From Bacillota bacterium (GTDB lineage Bacteria; Bacillota; Clostridia; Christensenellales; CALWSW01): a stretch of 10,761 nucleotides of DNA. The position numbers and the translations under genes are program-made. Below are positions 1 to 6,535 of the stretch, piece by piece. Location: positions 1 through 10,761 of the forward strand of contig JAEYFO010000076.1 in the NCBI GenBank assembly GCA_023402915.1, written 5' to 3'. A model generated the notes under the pieces. It did no database searches, had not been told where the DNA came from, and was given only the letters and a program-made list of their open reading frames with translations. How positions within the stretch are numbered: the stretch's first letter is position 1; the number at the start of each line of letters is the position of its first letter.

Positions 1-90
1 CGGGAGCGGTGCGTACGTCCGCTCGCAGCAGAAAAAGGGAATGCAGAATCAAAAAAGGCGCTTGCGCCAAAGGGAAGGAGAATTTTCACA

Positions 91-912
91 ATGAAAAAAC
101 GCATCCTGTCGTTTGCGCTGGCCGTAATGCTGGCGTTGAGCGTCCTGTCCGCTCTGGCCTATACGGAGACGCAGGAACTGACCTGGGGGACGGCGAACCG
201 CAACACCCGCCTTTACGAGTGGGATTCCACCAAGGCCGACGTGCTCACGACGGTGAAGATCGGCCGGGAAATGGTCTTTCTCTGGGAGACGGAGAATTAC
301 TATTACGTGGCCTACGGCAACTACTGCGGCTATGTGCAGAAAAAACATGTCGATCCTTATACCGATGTGGTCAGCGCCGGTGAATTCATCCAGACAGATC
401 GGGCGACCCGCCTGTACAAAACCAATTCCACCAAGAAGGGATCCATCGCCAAAGTCAGCAAGGGCGAATGGTTGCTCCTGATCTCTGAAACCGAAAATTA
501 CTACCGGGTGGCGCGGGAAAACCGGGTGGGCTATGTGCTCAAAAAGTATACCAGCAGGATGGTGCAGCCCATCGGACTCCATGAGGTGGTCAACACCGTC
601 TATACGACCGCTGACGGAAAGAGCTCCATGGAGATCGGCGAGACCAGCGAAGGCGATGTCTACCTCTATCTGGAGTACAACAATGGCCGCAGCGAGTGGT
701 ACGGCGAGCTGATCAACGTGGATTCGGAGAACGAGTACGGCTTGAAGGCGACCTTTAAGCGGGACTCGGACGGCAGCACGATCCTGGTGGAATGGAGCGG
801 CCGCGAGTCGATGGATTTTCCCGAGGTGTTCCGTGGCAAGGGCACCCAGGGCCTGCCCAGCGGCATGTTTACGGACTATCTCTACGACTATATGCTCACG
901 GGAACCAACTAA
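91..912 (+). CDS. Secreted protein with two bacterial SH3 (SH3b) repeats
   Basis: This is a 273-residue protein. It starts with a signal peptide: MKKR, a hydrophobic stretch at about residues 5-22, and a likely cleavage after ALA at 21-23. Two related SH3b-like repeats follow, at about 33-88 and 101-153. Each begins with T(R)LY, has a conserved TENYY segment (67-71 and 134-138) and ends in a GYV-KK motif (80-85 and 147-152). Residues 165-273 form a different, acidic, aromatic-rich C-terminal region that I cannot assign. SH3b domains commonly bind cell-wall peptides, so a role at the cell surface is inferred. No catalytic domain is seen. The start is supported by GGAAGGAG at 73-80, 10 bases before the ATG. 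A terminator follows at once, so it is the last gene of its transcript. No convincing promoter is visible in the 90 bases upstream. Confidence 0.85.
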   Translation: MKKRILSFALAVMLALSVLSALAYTETQELTWGTANRNTRLYEWDSTKADVLTTVKIGREMVFLWETENYYYVAYGNYCGYVQKKHVDPYTDVVSAGEFIQTDRATRLYKTNSTKKGSIAKVSKGEWLLLISETENYYRVARENRVGYVLKKYTSRMVQPIGLHEVVNTVYTTADGKSSMEIGETSEGDVYLYLEYNNGRSEWYGELINVDSENEYGLKATFKRDSDGSTILVEWSGRESMDFPEVFRGKGTQGLPSGMFTDYLYDYMLTGTN

Positions 913-929
913 ACAGAGACTTCCACAAG

Positions 930-963
930 AAAGACCGGCGGTGCAGCATCGCCGGTCTTTTCC
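930..963 (+). terminator. Intrinsic terminator after the SH3b gene
   Basis: A perfect 11-bp stem pairs AAAGACCGGCG (930-940) with CGCCGGTCTTT (950-960) around a 9-base loop, and the right arm runs into a short T tract. It begins 18 bases after the stop codon at 912. The A-rich left arm could also let it stop leftward transcription coming from the ABC operon, but the T run on that strand is short. Confidence 0.85.
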
Positions 964-1025
964 ATGCGCTTTAGAGAAAAACGCGCTGCTTCTATATGCC
1001 CTTGGACCGTGCGCCGCCCGGCAGG

Positions 1026-1038
1026 CGGTGTGAAACGC
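1026..1038. repeat. Intergenic motif CGGTGTGAARCRC, copy 1
   Basis: CGGTGTGAAACGC lies in the 168-base gap between the SH3b and permease genes, inside a small hairpin (AGGCG 1023-1027 with CGCCT 1036-1040). It is the first of three near-identical copies in non-coding DNA of this window. The hairpin loop is GTGTGAAA. Its significance is uncertain. Confidence 0.3.
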
Positions 1039-1130
1039 CTGAAAGGGAGCTGTCTTTTGAAAACAGGCGGCCGCAGCGCGCAGGGGAAAAGCGAGGGGAA
1101 CCCTTGGCAGTGGAAGGAGAGAAAACGAGG

Positions 1131-1868
1131 TTAGGTTTTGTCGGTGCAAAGCTGCTGCCGAAACACCACGACGGCCAAAAGCAGTAGCACGACCCCATAG
1201 CCGATCACCCACCACAGGTGCGGAAACAGGCCGGAAAGCTGTCCGCAAAGGGCTGCGCGCCCCGCTTCCACCGCATGATAGAAGGGAAGCAGGCCGGCGA
1301 TGGCCTCAAATGCGCCGCCGATGAGCGAAAGGTCGAACCACGTCCCGGACAGCCAGGCGGAAAGGTTCGTCAACAGCGCGCCGCAAACGCCGCCCACCTG
1401 CCTGTCGTTGAACAGACTGCCGCAGATCAGCCCCAAAGCGATAAACACTACGTCCGCCGGGAGCAGCACGACCAGCGTCAAAAGCACGTTGAGCGTGACT
1501 GGCAGCCCCAGCGCGAACGCCGCGATAAAGCACACCAGCGACTGCGCCGCGGCCATGGGCAGCAGCGGCAGCAGATAGCCGAGAATGAAATCGCTCGCCC
1601 GCAGCGGGGCGGAACGCAGCCGGAGCATCAGCGCGCTTGAGCGGTCCTTTGCGATCAGCAGGCCGGAAAACAGCGACAAAAACGACAGCCCGAACACGGC
1701 GACGCCGGGCGTCAGCCGGTCTATGGAAAAGAGCGCCACCGGAACATGGGACTGAATGGCCGAAAGCAGCAGAAGGATCACCAGCGGAAAGCCCAGCCCG
1801 AAAAAGAGCGTCAGCTTGTCGCGCAACATTTCTTTGCCGTTTCGCACGGAAAACGCCAGCAGTTTCAT
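1131..1868 (-). CDS. ABC-2 type exporter permease
   Basis: This 245-residue integral membrane protein has about six hydrophobic segments (roughly 18-38, 55-74, 95-120, 127-150, 158-176 and 219-238). It has the short N-terminal cytoplasmic stretch and overall size of ABC-2 permeases, the class that works with DrrA/NatA-type ATPases to export drugs, lipids or peptides. The substrate cannot be read from the sequence. It is the last gene of a three-gene operon. Its ATG overlaps the stop codon of the ATPase gene (ATGA, 1868-1865), and a GGGGGAG ribosome site lies 7 bases upstream, which points to translational coupling. The polypeptide probably dimerises, since only one permease gene is present. 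No dedicated terminator is seen directly behind it. Confidence 0.88.
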   Translation of the reverse strand: MKLLAFSVRNGKEMLRDKLTLFFGLGFPLVILLLLSAIQSHVPVALFSIDRLTPGVAVFGLSFLSLFSGLLIAKDRSSALMLRLRSAPLRASDFILGYLLPLLPMAAAQSLVCFIAAFALGLPVTLNVLLTLVVLLPADVVFIALGLICGSLFNDRQVGGVCGALLTNLSAWLSGTWFDLSLIGGAFEAIAGLLPFYHAVEAGRAALCGQLSGLFPHLWWVIGYGVVLLLLAVVVFRQQLCTDKT

Positions 1869-2599
1869 CGATCCACTCCCCCTTCTCCTGCGAGCGCCAG
1901 GAAGCAGTCCTCAAACGTGGCCGTATTCGTCTGGCGCATGAGTGCTTCCGCCGTGCCCATTGCGGTCAGCCTGCCGCCGGAAAGAATGCCGATCCGGTCG
2001 GAAAGCGCCTGCGCTTCTTCCATGTAATGGGTCGTGAGGATGATCGTCACCGAACCGTGCAGCGATTCAACGGTTTTCCAAAGCTCCCGCCGCGCCAGAA
2101 CGTCCAGCCCCAGCGTCGGTTCATCCAAAAACAGCACCTTCGGCTTGCTGATGAGCGCCAGCGCAATGCTCAGCCGCCGCTGCCAGCCGCCGGAAAGGAC
2201 CTTCGCCCGGTCGTGGGCGATCTGCTCCATGTGGAAGGCGGCGATGGATTCCTCCGCGGCGCGGCGCGCCTGCTTTTTGGTCTGGCCGTACAGCCGGGCG
2301 ACAAATTCCAGATTTTCCCGCACGGACAGGTTGGGCGCAACGGCGCTCTCCTGCGGGGAAATGCCGATCAGCTCCTTGACCCGCTGCGGCTCCTTGACGA
2401 TGCTGCGGCCAAGGATGCGCGCATCTCCCGCCGTCGGCGCGCTCAGGCAGGAAAGCAGCTTGATGGTGGTGGATTTGCCCGCGCCGTTGACCCCCAGCAG
2501 CGAAAACAGCTCCCCCTCTTCGATGGAAAGGGTCAGATGATCCACCGCCAGACGGGTTTTATAGGATTTGCAAAGAGATTGCACTTCAATGGCAGTCAA
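1865..2599 (-). CDS. ABC transporter ATP-binding protein (DrrA/NatA-like)
   Basis: This 244-residue nucleotide-binding subunit energises the permease encoded just downstream. Visible motifs are Walker A GVNGAGKST (36-44), the Q-loop glutamine at 83, the signature LSGGW (135-139), Walker B VLFLDEPT (155-162) and the switch histidine H191. The signature has Trp where LSGGQ is usual. Related exporters also vary at this place, so it is not evidence of inactivity. The start is TTG at 2599-2597: no ATG in this frame lies near enough, and a GGAGGAGG site stands 7 bases upstream. The TTG overlaps the stop codon of the AbrB-like gene (TTGA), so the two are probably translationally coupled. The C-terminal tail (about 215-244) is short, as in the small exporter ATPases. 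Confidence 0.93.
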   Translation of the reverse strand: MTAIEVQSLCKSYKTRLAVDHLTLSIEEGELFSLLGVNGAGKSTTIKLLSCLSAPTAGDARILGRSIVKEPQRVKELIGISPQESAVAPNLSVRENLEFVARLYGQTKKQARRAAEESIAAFHMEQIAHDRAKVLSGGWQRRLSIALALISKPKVLFLDEPTLGLDVLARRELWKTVESLHGSVTIILTTHYMEEAQALSDRIGILSGGRLTAMGTAEALMRQTNTATFEDCFLALAGEGGVDR

Positions 2600-2901
2600 G
2601 ACTCTTCCTCCTCCGGGGCTTCGCCCGCCTCTTTGATGGCGTTGGCAAAAGCCTCCAGATTTTTTTCCGGCTCTTCCGGATAAATTTTTTTTCCTTTCCC
2701 CTCAAAAATCGCGTCGGCGATCCGGCTGAACACGCCGTAGCGCTCCAGCGCAATGCCGCGCCGTTTGTCCGCCAGCAGCAATAGCTGGTCGCCCGGCTCG
2801 ATGCCGAACATATCGCGCACTTCTTTGGGGATCACCACCTGGCCTTTGGGCCCCACCTTGACGGTGCTCATAAATTTTTCCTGCGGACGCTTTTTCTTCA
2901 T
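2596..2901 (-). CDS. AbrB/MazE/SpoVT-family transcriptional regulator
   Basis: This 101-residue protein has an N-terminal swapped-hairpin AbrB DNA-binding domain at about 11-50. The diagnostic run is VGPKGQVVIPKEVRDMFGIE at 16-35, followed by PGDQLLLLAD. The acidic C-terminal half (about 60-101, ending in a glutamate run) may serve for oligomerisation. The start at 2901 is chosen because GGAGGG lies about 5 bases before this ATG. A longer open frame back to 2982 would run through the promoter and has no ribosome site. A Met ten residues further in (2871) is less likely. The gene leads the ABC exporter operon and overlaps the ATPase gene by 4 bases. A regulator in this position usually controls its own operon, and the palindrome over the promoter supports that. 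Confidence 0.88.
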   Translation of the reverse strand: MKKKRPQEKFMSTVKVGPKGQVVIPKEVRDMFGIEPGDQLLLLADKRRGIALERYGVFSRIADAIFEGKGKKIYPEEPEKNLEAFANAIKEAGEAPEEEES

Positions 2902-2944
2902 GAAATCCCTCCGTTTTGCCAATTCTGTTTGAAAAGTAGGAATT

Positions 2945-2957
2945 GTATAACTTATAC
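2945..2957. promoter_or_regulatory. Palindromic operator candidate over the -10 box
   Basis: The sequence GTATAACTTATAC is a perfect 6-bp inverted repeat around one central base. It overlaps the -10 box and the likely transcription start of the AbrB-ABC operon. A bound protein here would block RNA polymerase. Autorepression by the AbrB-like product is inferred from position, not shown. Confidence 0.6.
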
Positions 2958-2982
2958 TACTTCTCTGCGCCCGTTTTGTCAA
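2954..2982 (-). promoter_or_regulatory. Sigma-A type promoter of the AbrB-ABC operon
   Basis: Read on the minus strand, a perfect -35 box TTGACA (2982-2977) and a -10 box TAGTAT (2959-2954) are separated by 17 bases. Transcription would start near 2947, giving a leader of about 45 bases before the ATG at 2901. Confidence 0.8.
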
Positions 2983-3014
2983 GAAAAAGCAGACTTACGC
3001 AGGCTTTGGGTATC

Positions 3015-3040
3015 AAAAAAGTGGCGTAAAGCCACTTTTT
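3015..3040 (-). terminator. Intrinsic terminator, probably for the DUF3810 gene
   Basis: A perfect 10-bp stem pairs 3016-3025 (AAAAAGTGGC) with 3031-3040 (GCCACTTTTT) around a 5-base loop. Read leftward it ends in six T, as expected for a terminator of the minus-strand gene that stops at 3239, about 200 bases away. It also insulates the promoter of the next operon. The symmetric A/T flanks could allow it to act in both directions. Confidence 0.72.
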
Positions 3041-3098
3041 CCAATTTTTCCGGGGCTGCTCTTGCAATCGTTCCGGGCGGCAAAATTCGCAAGGGGCG

Positions 3099-3114
3099 AA
3101 ACTCCCGGGAGTTT
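3099..3114. other. 16-bp perfect palindrome in the intergenic region
   Basis: AAACTCCCGGGAGTTT is perfectly self-complementary and is followed by two more T. It lies between the DUF3810 stop codon and the terminator at 3015-3040. It could be a second weak terminator (6-bp stem, CCGG loop, T tail on the plus strand) or a protein site. Nothing nearby decides between them. Confidence 0.35.
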
Positions 3115-3238
3115 TTCACTTTGACACACGGATCACTGAGGACGGATCGCATTTGCGGGGGAATACTCGCTGGATTTTTCAATGGGTGAAGGGAAGCTGG
3201 TGTTCTCTTTTCAAGGAGGCGATTGCCGCAAACCGCCC

Positions 3239-4345
3239 TCAGCGCAAGATCCATCCGGCGCGATAGGCCGCCAGCATCAGATCGGCCATGCGGCCGTAGC
3301 TCTGCACCCCGGCGGTCTGGCCGTGGCTCTTCAAATAAGAGTCGTTAGCCGCAGAAGCGATCTCTTCGGCCTTGCCCTCGTAGCGCTTCCAATAGGCGCT
3401 GTGCGCCCGAAGGTCGCTGCGTATCCCGTCGGAATACTGCGCCGCCAGCGCCGCATAAGCGTCGGGATCGGCTTTGGCCAGTGCGTTTCCGCAATAGATC
3501 AGCGCCAGCATTGTGCCGGAATAGCGGGCAGCGTCGTCGCCGGAAGCGTCGCAGGCCAGATAGGCCGCAAAATTCGCTTCGTCCTCCCGGGCGATGCCCT
3601 GCTGATGGGCGCATTCGTGGGCGGCAGTGGCGGCGATGAGGAACGCGCTCTGGTGAATGTTGACGTTTGATTCGTGCGTGAAGGGCAGATAGATCCCCGT
3701 GATGCCCAGATAGCTCAGCCCCTCGCTCCAAAGGACGGGCTTGGGCGCGCCCACGGGCTGGGAAAACAGGCTGTGCGCCTTGCCGAGCGCCTCATAATAG
3801 GACGGCACGGCAGCGAGCATTTCGTCCGTTTCGGGCAGAACGAGCGCACCGGTTTCGTCCGTAAGAGCGGTACGCAGGGCCTTCGCCTCCGCGCAAAGAG
3901 CGCTGCAAAGGGCGGAAAGCTCTTCTGTGTTGCCGGCTGCTGTGTCCAGCCCCAGTGAAACGGCAAGGGGCTGACGGTTGTGGGAAAACGCCCAGCCCGC
4001 GTAAAATTGCAGCCACATCGCCCCGCCGAACAGGCAAAGACTGAGCGCCAGCAGCAGCAAGCGGCGGAAATTTTTTCGAAAAAGCAGCACGATCGCCCAG
4101 ACCAGCAGTCCGATTCCCAGCGCGATCAGGCCGTAAAGCGCCAGCTCCCCGACGGAAACGGGAAGCTGTCCGATCCAGCGGGCGTGGGCGACGGTAATGG
4201 CGGGGTAAATTTTTCCGGCGTACCAGCGCTCCACCCAGTCCGGATGGGCGGAAAGCAGGCCGGGCAGAAGGAGCGCCGCCGCGAACAGCAGCACGATGGC
4301 GCAAAGAAGCCACAGGACGAGACGGCGAAACGCAGGGGATTTCAA
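3239..4345 (-). CDS. DUF3810-family membrane protein with HExxH motif (putative membrane metalloprotease)
   Basis: This 368-residue protein has three N-terminal membrane segments (about 8-30, 66-88 and 95-115) and then a large soluble domain. That domain has HECAH at 243-247 followed by QQG and AREDEANF (252-259). HExxH with a downstream Glu-rich helix is the usual zinc-binding pattern of gluzincin-like peptidases, and the arrangement agrees with the DUF3810 family as I know it. Proteolytic activity is inferred and no substrate is known. The start is TTG at 4345-4343, supported by GGAGG six to seven bases upstream. The first 34 residues make a good membrane anchor. The gene stands alone between a plausible promoter at 4376-4404 and a terminator near 3015. 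It is divergent from the isomerase-like gene. Regulation is not visible. Confidence 0.85.
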   Translation of the reverse strand: MKSPAFRRLVLWLLCAIVLLFAAALLLPGLLSAHPDWVERWYAGKIYPAITVAHARWIGQLPVSVGELALYGLIALGIGLLVWAIVLLFRKNFRRLLLLALSLCLFGGAMWLQFYAGWAFSHNRQPLAVSLGLDTAAGNTEELSALCSALCAEAKALRTALTDETGALVLPETDEMLAAVPSYYEALGKAHSLFSQPVGAPKPVLWSEGLSYLGITGIYLPFTHESNVNIHQSAFLIAATAAHECAHQQGIAREDEANFAAYLACDASGDDAARYSGTMLALIYCGNALAKADPDAYAALAAQYSDGIRSDLRAHSAYWKRYEGKAEEIASAANDSYLKSHGQTAGVQSYGRMADLMLAAYRAGWILR

Positions 4346-4375
4346 AACGGACCTCCGAAAAAAATGCGCGCTGTG

Positions 4376-4404
4376 GTATAATCAAAACAGAAAAACAGCG
4401 GCAA
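4376..4404 (-). promoter_or_regulatory. Probable promoter of the DUF3810 gene
   Basis: On the minus strand, TTGCCG (4404-4399), a 17-base spacer and TTATAC (4381-4376) match the housekeeping promoter pattern in four of six positions each. The transcript would start near 4369, about 24 bases before the TTG start codon, just leaving room for the ribosome site. Confidence 0.55.
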
Positions 4405-4558
4405 AGCGATAAAAAACGAAACAAACACGCCAAAGCCGCGGCAGGAACTGAGCCGTGCCTTCGGCCGTTTCAGCGCCGCGCTTTTGATAAAGCTATTATA
4501 GCGGAAATCACACCCCCTGCCAATCGGGGCGCTTGCCGGAAAGAGAGAAACGACCATC

Positions 4559-5365
4559 ATGGAAATCGGCATTTCGACCGCCAGTTTTTATTCCAGAAGC
4601 CGCACGGAGGACGCGATCACGACCATCGGCGCGCTGGGCGCAAAGCTGTGCGAGGTCTTTTTGGACAGCTACAGCGAATATGAAAAGGGCTTCGGCCTGC
4701 TGTTTTTGGACAGGGCGCGGCAGGCGGGGCTGAAGATCGTCTCCATCCACGCCATGAGCCAGCAGTTCGAACCGCAGCTGTTCTCCCTTTCGCCCCGGCA
4801 AAAGGAGGACGCCTGGGCGCTGCTGGAAAAAGTGTTTGCGCAGGGACAGCGGCTTGGCGCGAAAAATTACGTCATGCACGGCCCGGCGCTCCTGCGCGGC
4901 GCGCTCAGAAACGCCGAGTTGACGCGCATCGGCCCCATTGTGGACGAAATTGCCCGTCTGGCCGGACAATACGGCCTGACGCTCTGCTGGGAAAACGTCA
5001 GCTGGTGCATGTTTTCCCAGCCGGAATTCGCCGAAGAGATCCTTTCCGTCACAAAGGAAGAAAACCTCCACTTTACGCTCGACATCAAGCAGGCCATCCG
5101 CTCCGGGCGCGACCCCTTCCGCTATCTTTCCGCCATGGGCAGCCGTCTGGGGCATGTCCACCTTTGCGATTACAGCACGGCGGGCGGAAAGTTGACGCTC
5201 TCGCTGCCCGGCAGGGGGCAGTTCGACTTTGCGCGCCTGGGAAAAGAGCTGCGGCAGATGGGCTACGGCGGCGTGTGCATCATCGAGCCGTACAGCGATC
5301 TTTACGGCGATCCAGCGGAAATCGCCCAGTCGATGGCGTATCTTTCCCGCTGCATGAACGAATGA
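4559..5365 (+). CDS. TIM-barrel sugar phosphate isomerase/epimerase-like protein (AP endonuclease 2 superfamily)
   Basis: This 268-residue protein spans one complete xylose-isomerase-like barrel. It opens with the beta-1 motif EIGISTASF (2-10). Candidate divalent-metal ligands fall in the expected places: E145 in CWENVSW, D175 in TLDIKQ, H201 in HVHLCD and E243 in IIEPYSD. H64 and H107 sit at the ends of other strands. The superfamily includes sugar epimerases, inosose-handling enzymes and endonuclease IV. The lack of wider endonuclease IV motifs favours a carbohydrate role, but the substrate is unknown. Only a weak purine-rich ribosome site (GGAAAGAGAG, about 12 bases before the ATG) is present, so expression may be modest. 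The upstream 210 bases are shared with the divergent DUF3810 gene. No good terminator follows before 5743. Confidence 0.8.
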   Translation: MEIGISTASFYSRSRTEDAITTIGALGAKLCEVFLDSYSEYEKGFGLLFLDRARQAGLKIVSIHAMSQQFEPQLFSLSPRQKEDAWALLEKVFAQGQRLGAKNYVMHGPALLRGALRNAELTRIGPIVDEIARLAGQYGLTLCWENVSWCMFSQPEFAEEILSVTKEENLHFTLDIKQAIRSGRDPFRYLSAMGSRLGHVHLCDYSTAGGKLTLSLPGRGQFDFARLGKELRQMGYGGVCIIEPYSDLYGDPAEIAQSMAYLSRCMNE

Positions 5366-5406
5366 GCGAAAAAAGAAGTTGGAATTCAAAACGGTAGGAA
5401 TAAGCG

Positions 5407-5742
5407 GTGCCGGTGATTTTGGCTGGAAAGTCGGCGCTAAACGTGCTGATGGCGGCCAAGTGTGAGCAGATAAAGAAAGAATGTCGCCATCGAAGGGGCA
5501 TTGTCTGCCGAAGAAGTTTTCCGCCTGAGCTTCCGGTCTTGCGGGAGAAATTTTTCAAAAGCGCGTGAGCTGCGGCGGCCGCATCGCGCTCAATGGTGGG
5601 TTTTCTCACGACATGGGCAAGCCGTTTTGGGATTTTCTCGATGAATGCAATCGGGAAAAGGGCGTTTTCTTTGTGGCGGCGGAGAAAGAAGCCATCGACC
5701 GGCTGACGCGCCGGAACTTTTCATTTTTTCAACCGCCAAAAG
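5407..5742 (+). pseudogene. Possible decayed gene: two short reading frames overlapping by GTGA
   Basis: The 444 bases from 5366 to 5809 hold no recognised gene. Two protein-like stretches are visible. Frame A runs from a GTG at 5407 (AGGA 9 bases before it) to TGA at 5566-5568, 53 residues. Frame B opens with GTG at 5565, overlapping the stop of A by 4 bases, and reads plausible sequence such as GKPFWDFLDECNREKGVFF until about 5742. There it enters a hairpin and then the antisense of the next gene. The two frames could be the halves of one gene broken by a frameshift, or chance. I do not recognise a family in either part. The third-position base use of frame A looks less GC-biased than in the neighbouring genes. 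Confidence 0.3.
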
Positions 5743-5790
5743 AAACAGGCAGCCTCTGCGAAAACGCGCGGAAGCCGCCTGTTTTGCTAT
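5743..5790. terminator. Intrinsic terminator between converging genes
   Basis: AAACAGGC (5743-5750) pairs perfectly with GCCTGTTT (5777-5784). The 26-base interior holds a second, smaller stem around AAAA. T runs are present on both sides (TTTTGC then TTTTTT on plus; GTTTCTTTT on minus). It lies between the isomerase-like gene (+) and the gene ending at 5810 (-), so it can serve both. Confidence 0.65.
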
Positions 5791-5809
5791 TTTTTGAAAA
5801 AGGAAACCG

Positions 5810-6316
5810 TCAGGATTGCGGCGCGGGCGAGGATGCGGGCGAAAACTGTTCAAGCAGCGCGTTGACCCAATCCCGCGGCGGCCCCTCGATGACGGAAAAG
5901 GGCTGATCCTCCATGGTGCCGTCCTGCAAAAACAGATAAATGCGCGGCCCCTCGCGCAGCGCTCCGGCGCTCACCTGCACGTGAAACAGCGCGTAGGGCA
6001 CGTAGCCCTCCCGGTAAACGAGCAGCGTCACCTCGCCCCAGGTCTGCGGCAGTACGCCAGAAAACCGTTCGTCCGCACAGACCGGCACGGTCAAAACGGG
6101 CGTGGAGCCGCTTTCGTCCGTCAAAGCGCGCAGCCCTGTTTCCGCAACCACCACCGCGCAGCCGGGAAGGGGCGCTTCGCTTTCGCCGTCAAGCACCTGC
6201 ACCTGCAGCTGGCCGGTGGGGACGGATTGTTTCGAAAGGAGAATTCCCACCAGAAGAACCGCCGCGCCCAGCAGCAGCCACAGAAAAACGCGCCGCTTCC
6301 GGCAAGATATTTTCAT
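5810..6316 (-). CDS. Membrane-anchored protein with carboxypeptidase-regulatory-like domain
   Basis: This 168-residue protein has a positively charged start (KISCRKRR), one membrane segment at about 11-28, and an outer domain. Residues 36-130 resemble the Ig-like, transthyretin-like carboxypeptidase regulatory fold: LQVQVLDGE, then a small-residue turn (PLPGCAVVV), TDESG, and YREGYVPY before a last strand. Such domains act as spacers or ligand-binding units in surface proteins. No enzyme domain is attached here, so the function is unknown. The tail (about 158-168) is rich in Ser, Ala and Pro. The start is firm: GGAGG lies 7 bases before the ATG. It is divergent from pgi, with 219 bases between the start codons, and ends 20 bases from the hairpin at 5743-5790. 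Confidence 0.7.
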   Translation of the reverse strand: MKISCRKRRVFLWLLLGAAVLLVGILLSKQSVPTGQLQVQVLDGESEAPLPGCAVVVAETGLRALTDESGSTPVLTVPVCADERFSGVLPQTWGEVTLLVYREGYVPYALFHVQVSAGALREGPRIYLFLQDGTMEDQPFSVIEGPPRDWVNALLEQFSPASSPAPQS

Positions 6317-6334
6317 GGTTTTTCCTCCGATCCA

Positions 6335-6363
6335 TTGCCCTTCCGGGGGCGAACTGATACAAT
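6335..6363 (+). promoter_or_regulatory. Probable promoter of pgi
   Basis: TTGCCC (6335-6340), a 17-base spacer and TACAAT (6358-6363) form a good housekeeping-type promoter reading toward pgi. The predicted start near 6370 leaves an untranslated leader of about 165 bases. The -35 box lies only 19 bases from the divergent gene's start codon, so the two genes probably interfere with each other's transcription. Confidence 0.6.
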
Positions 6364-6535
6364 ATCTATGAAGGAAGAACTCTTTTTATTCAAAACGATC
6401 CCGGGCGGCCGCGGCATTTTGCGGGCGGCGCAGCGGAATTTTTGAACGATTCGATCAAAACACCCAAAAAGCAGCAAAAACATCGAAAAACGTCTCAAAA
6501 AAGGTCTTTTAGGAAGGAACGGAAAGGAGTAACCC

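Noticed and set aside
49..1248. Open frame of 399 codons on the minus strand across the SH3b gene
   Set aside because: It covers a real gene, its terminator and part of the permease gene. The product is an Arg/His/Ala-rich sequence typical of antisense translation.
1306..1914. Second minus-strand frame of 202 codons overlapping the permease
   Set aside because: It is a frameshifted reading of the ATPase end and permease, rich in Arg and Ala, without a ribosome site.
2929..3189. Plus-strand frame of 86 codons in the gap before the DUF3810 gene
   Set aside because: It runs through the AbrB operon promoter, the operator and a terminator hairpin, and has no ribosome site.
4508..5389. Open frame of 293 codons opposite the isomerase-like gene
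   Set aside because: The plus strand has barrel motifs and metal ligands. The antisense product has no recognisable domain.
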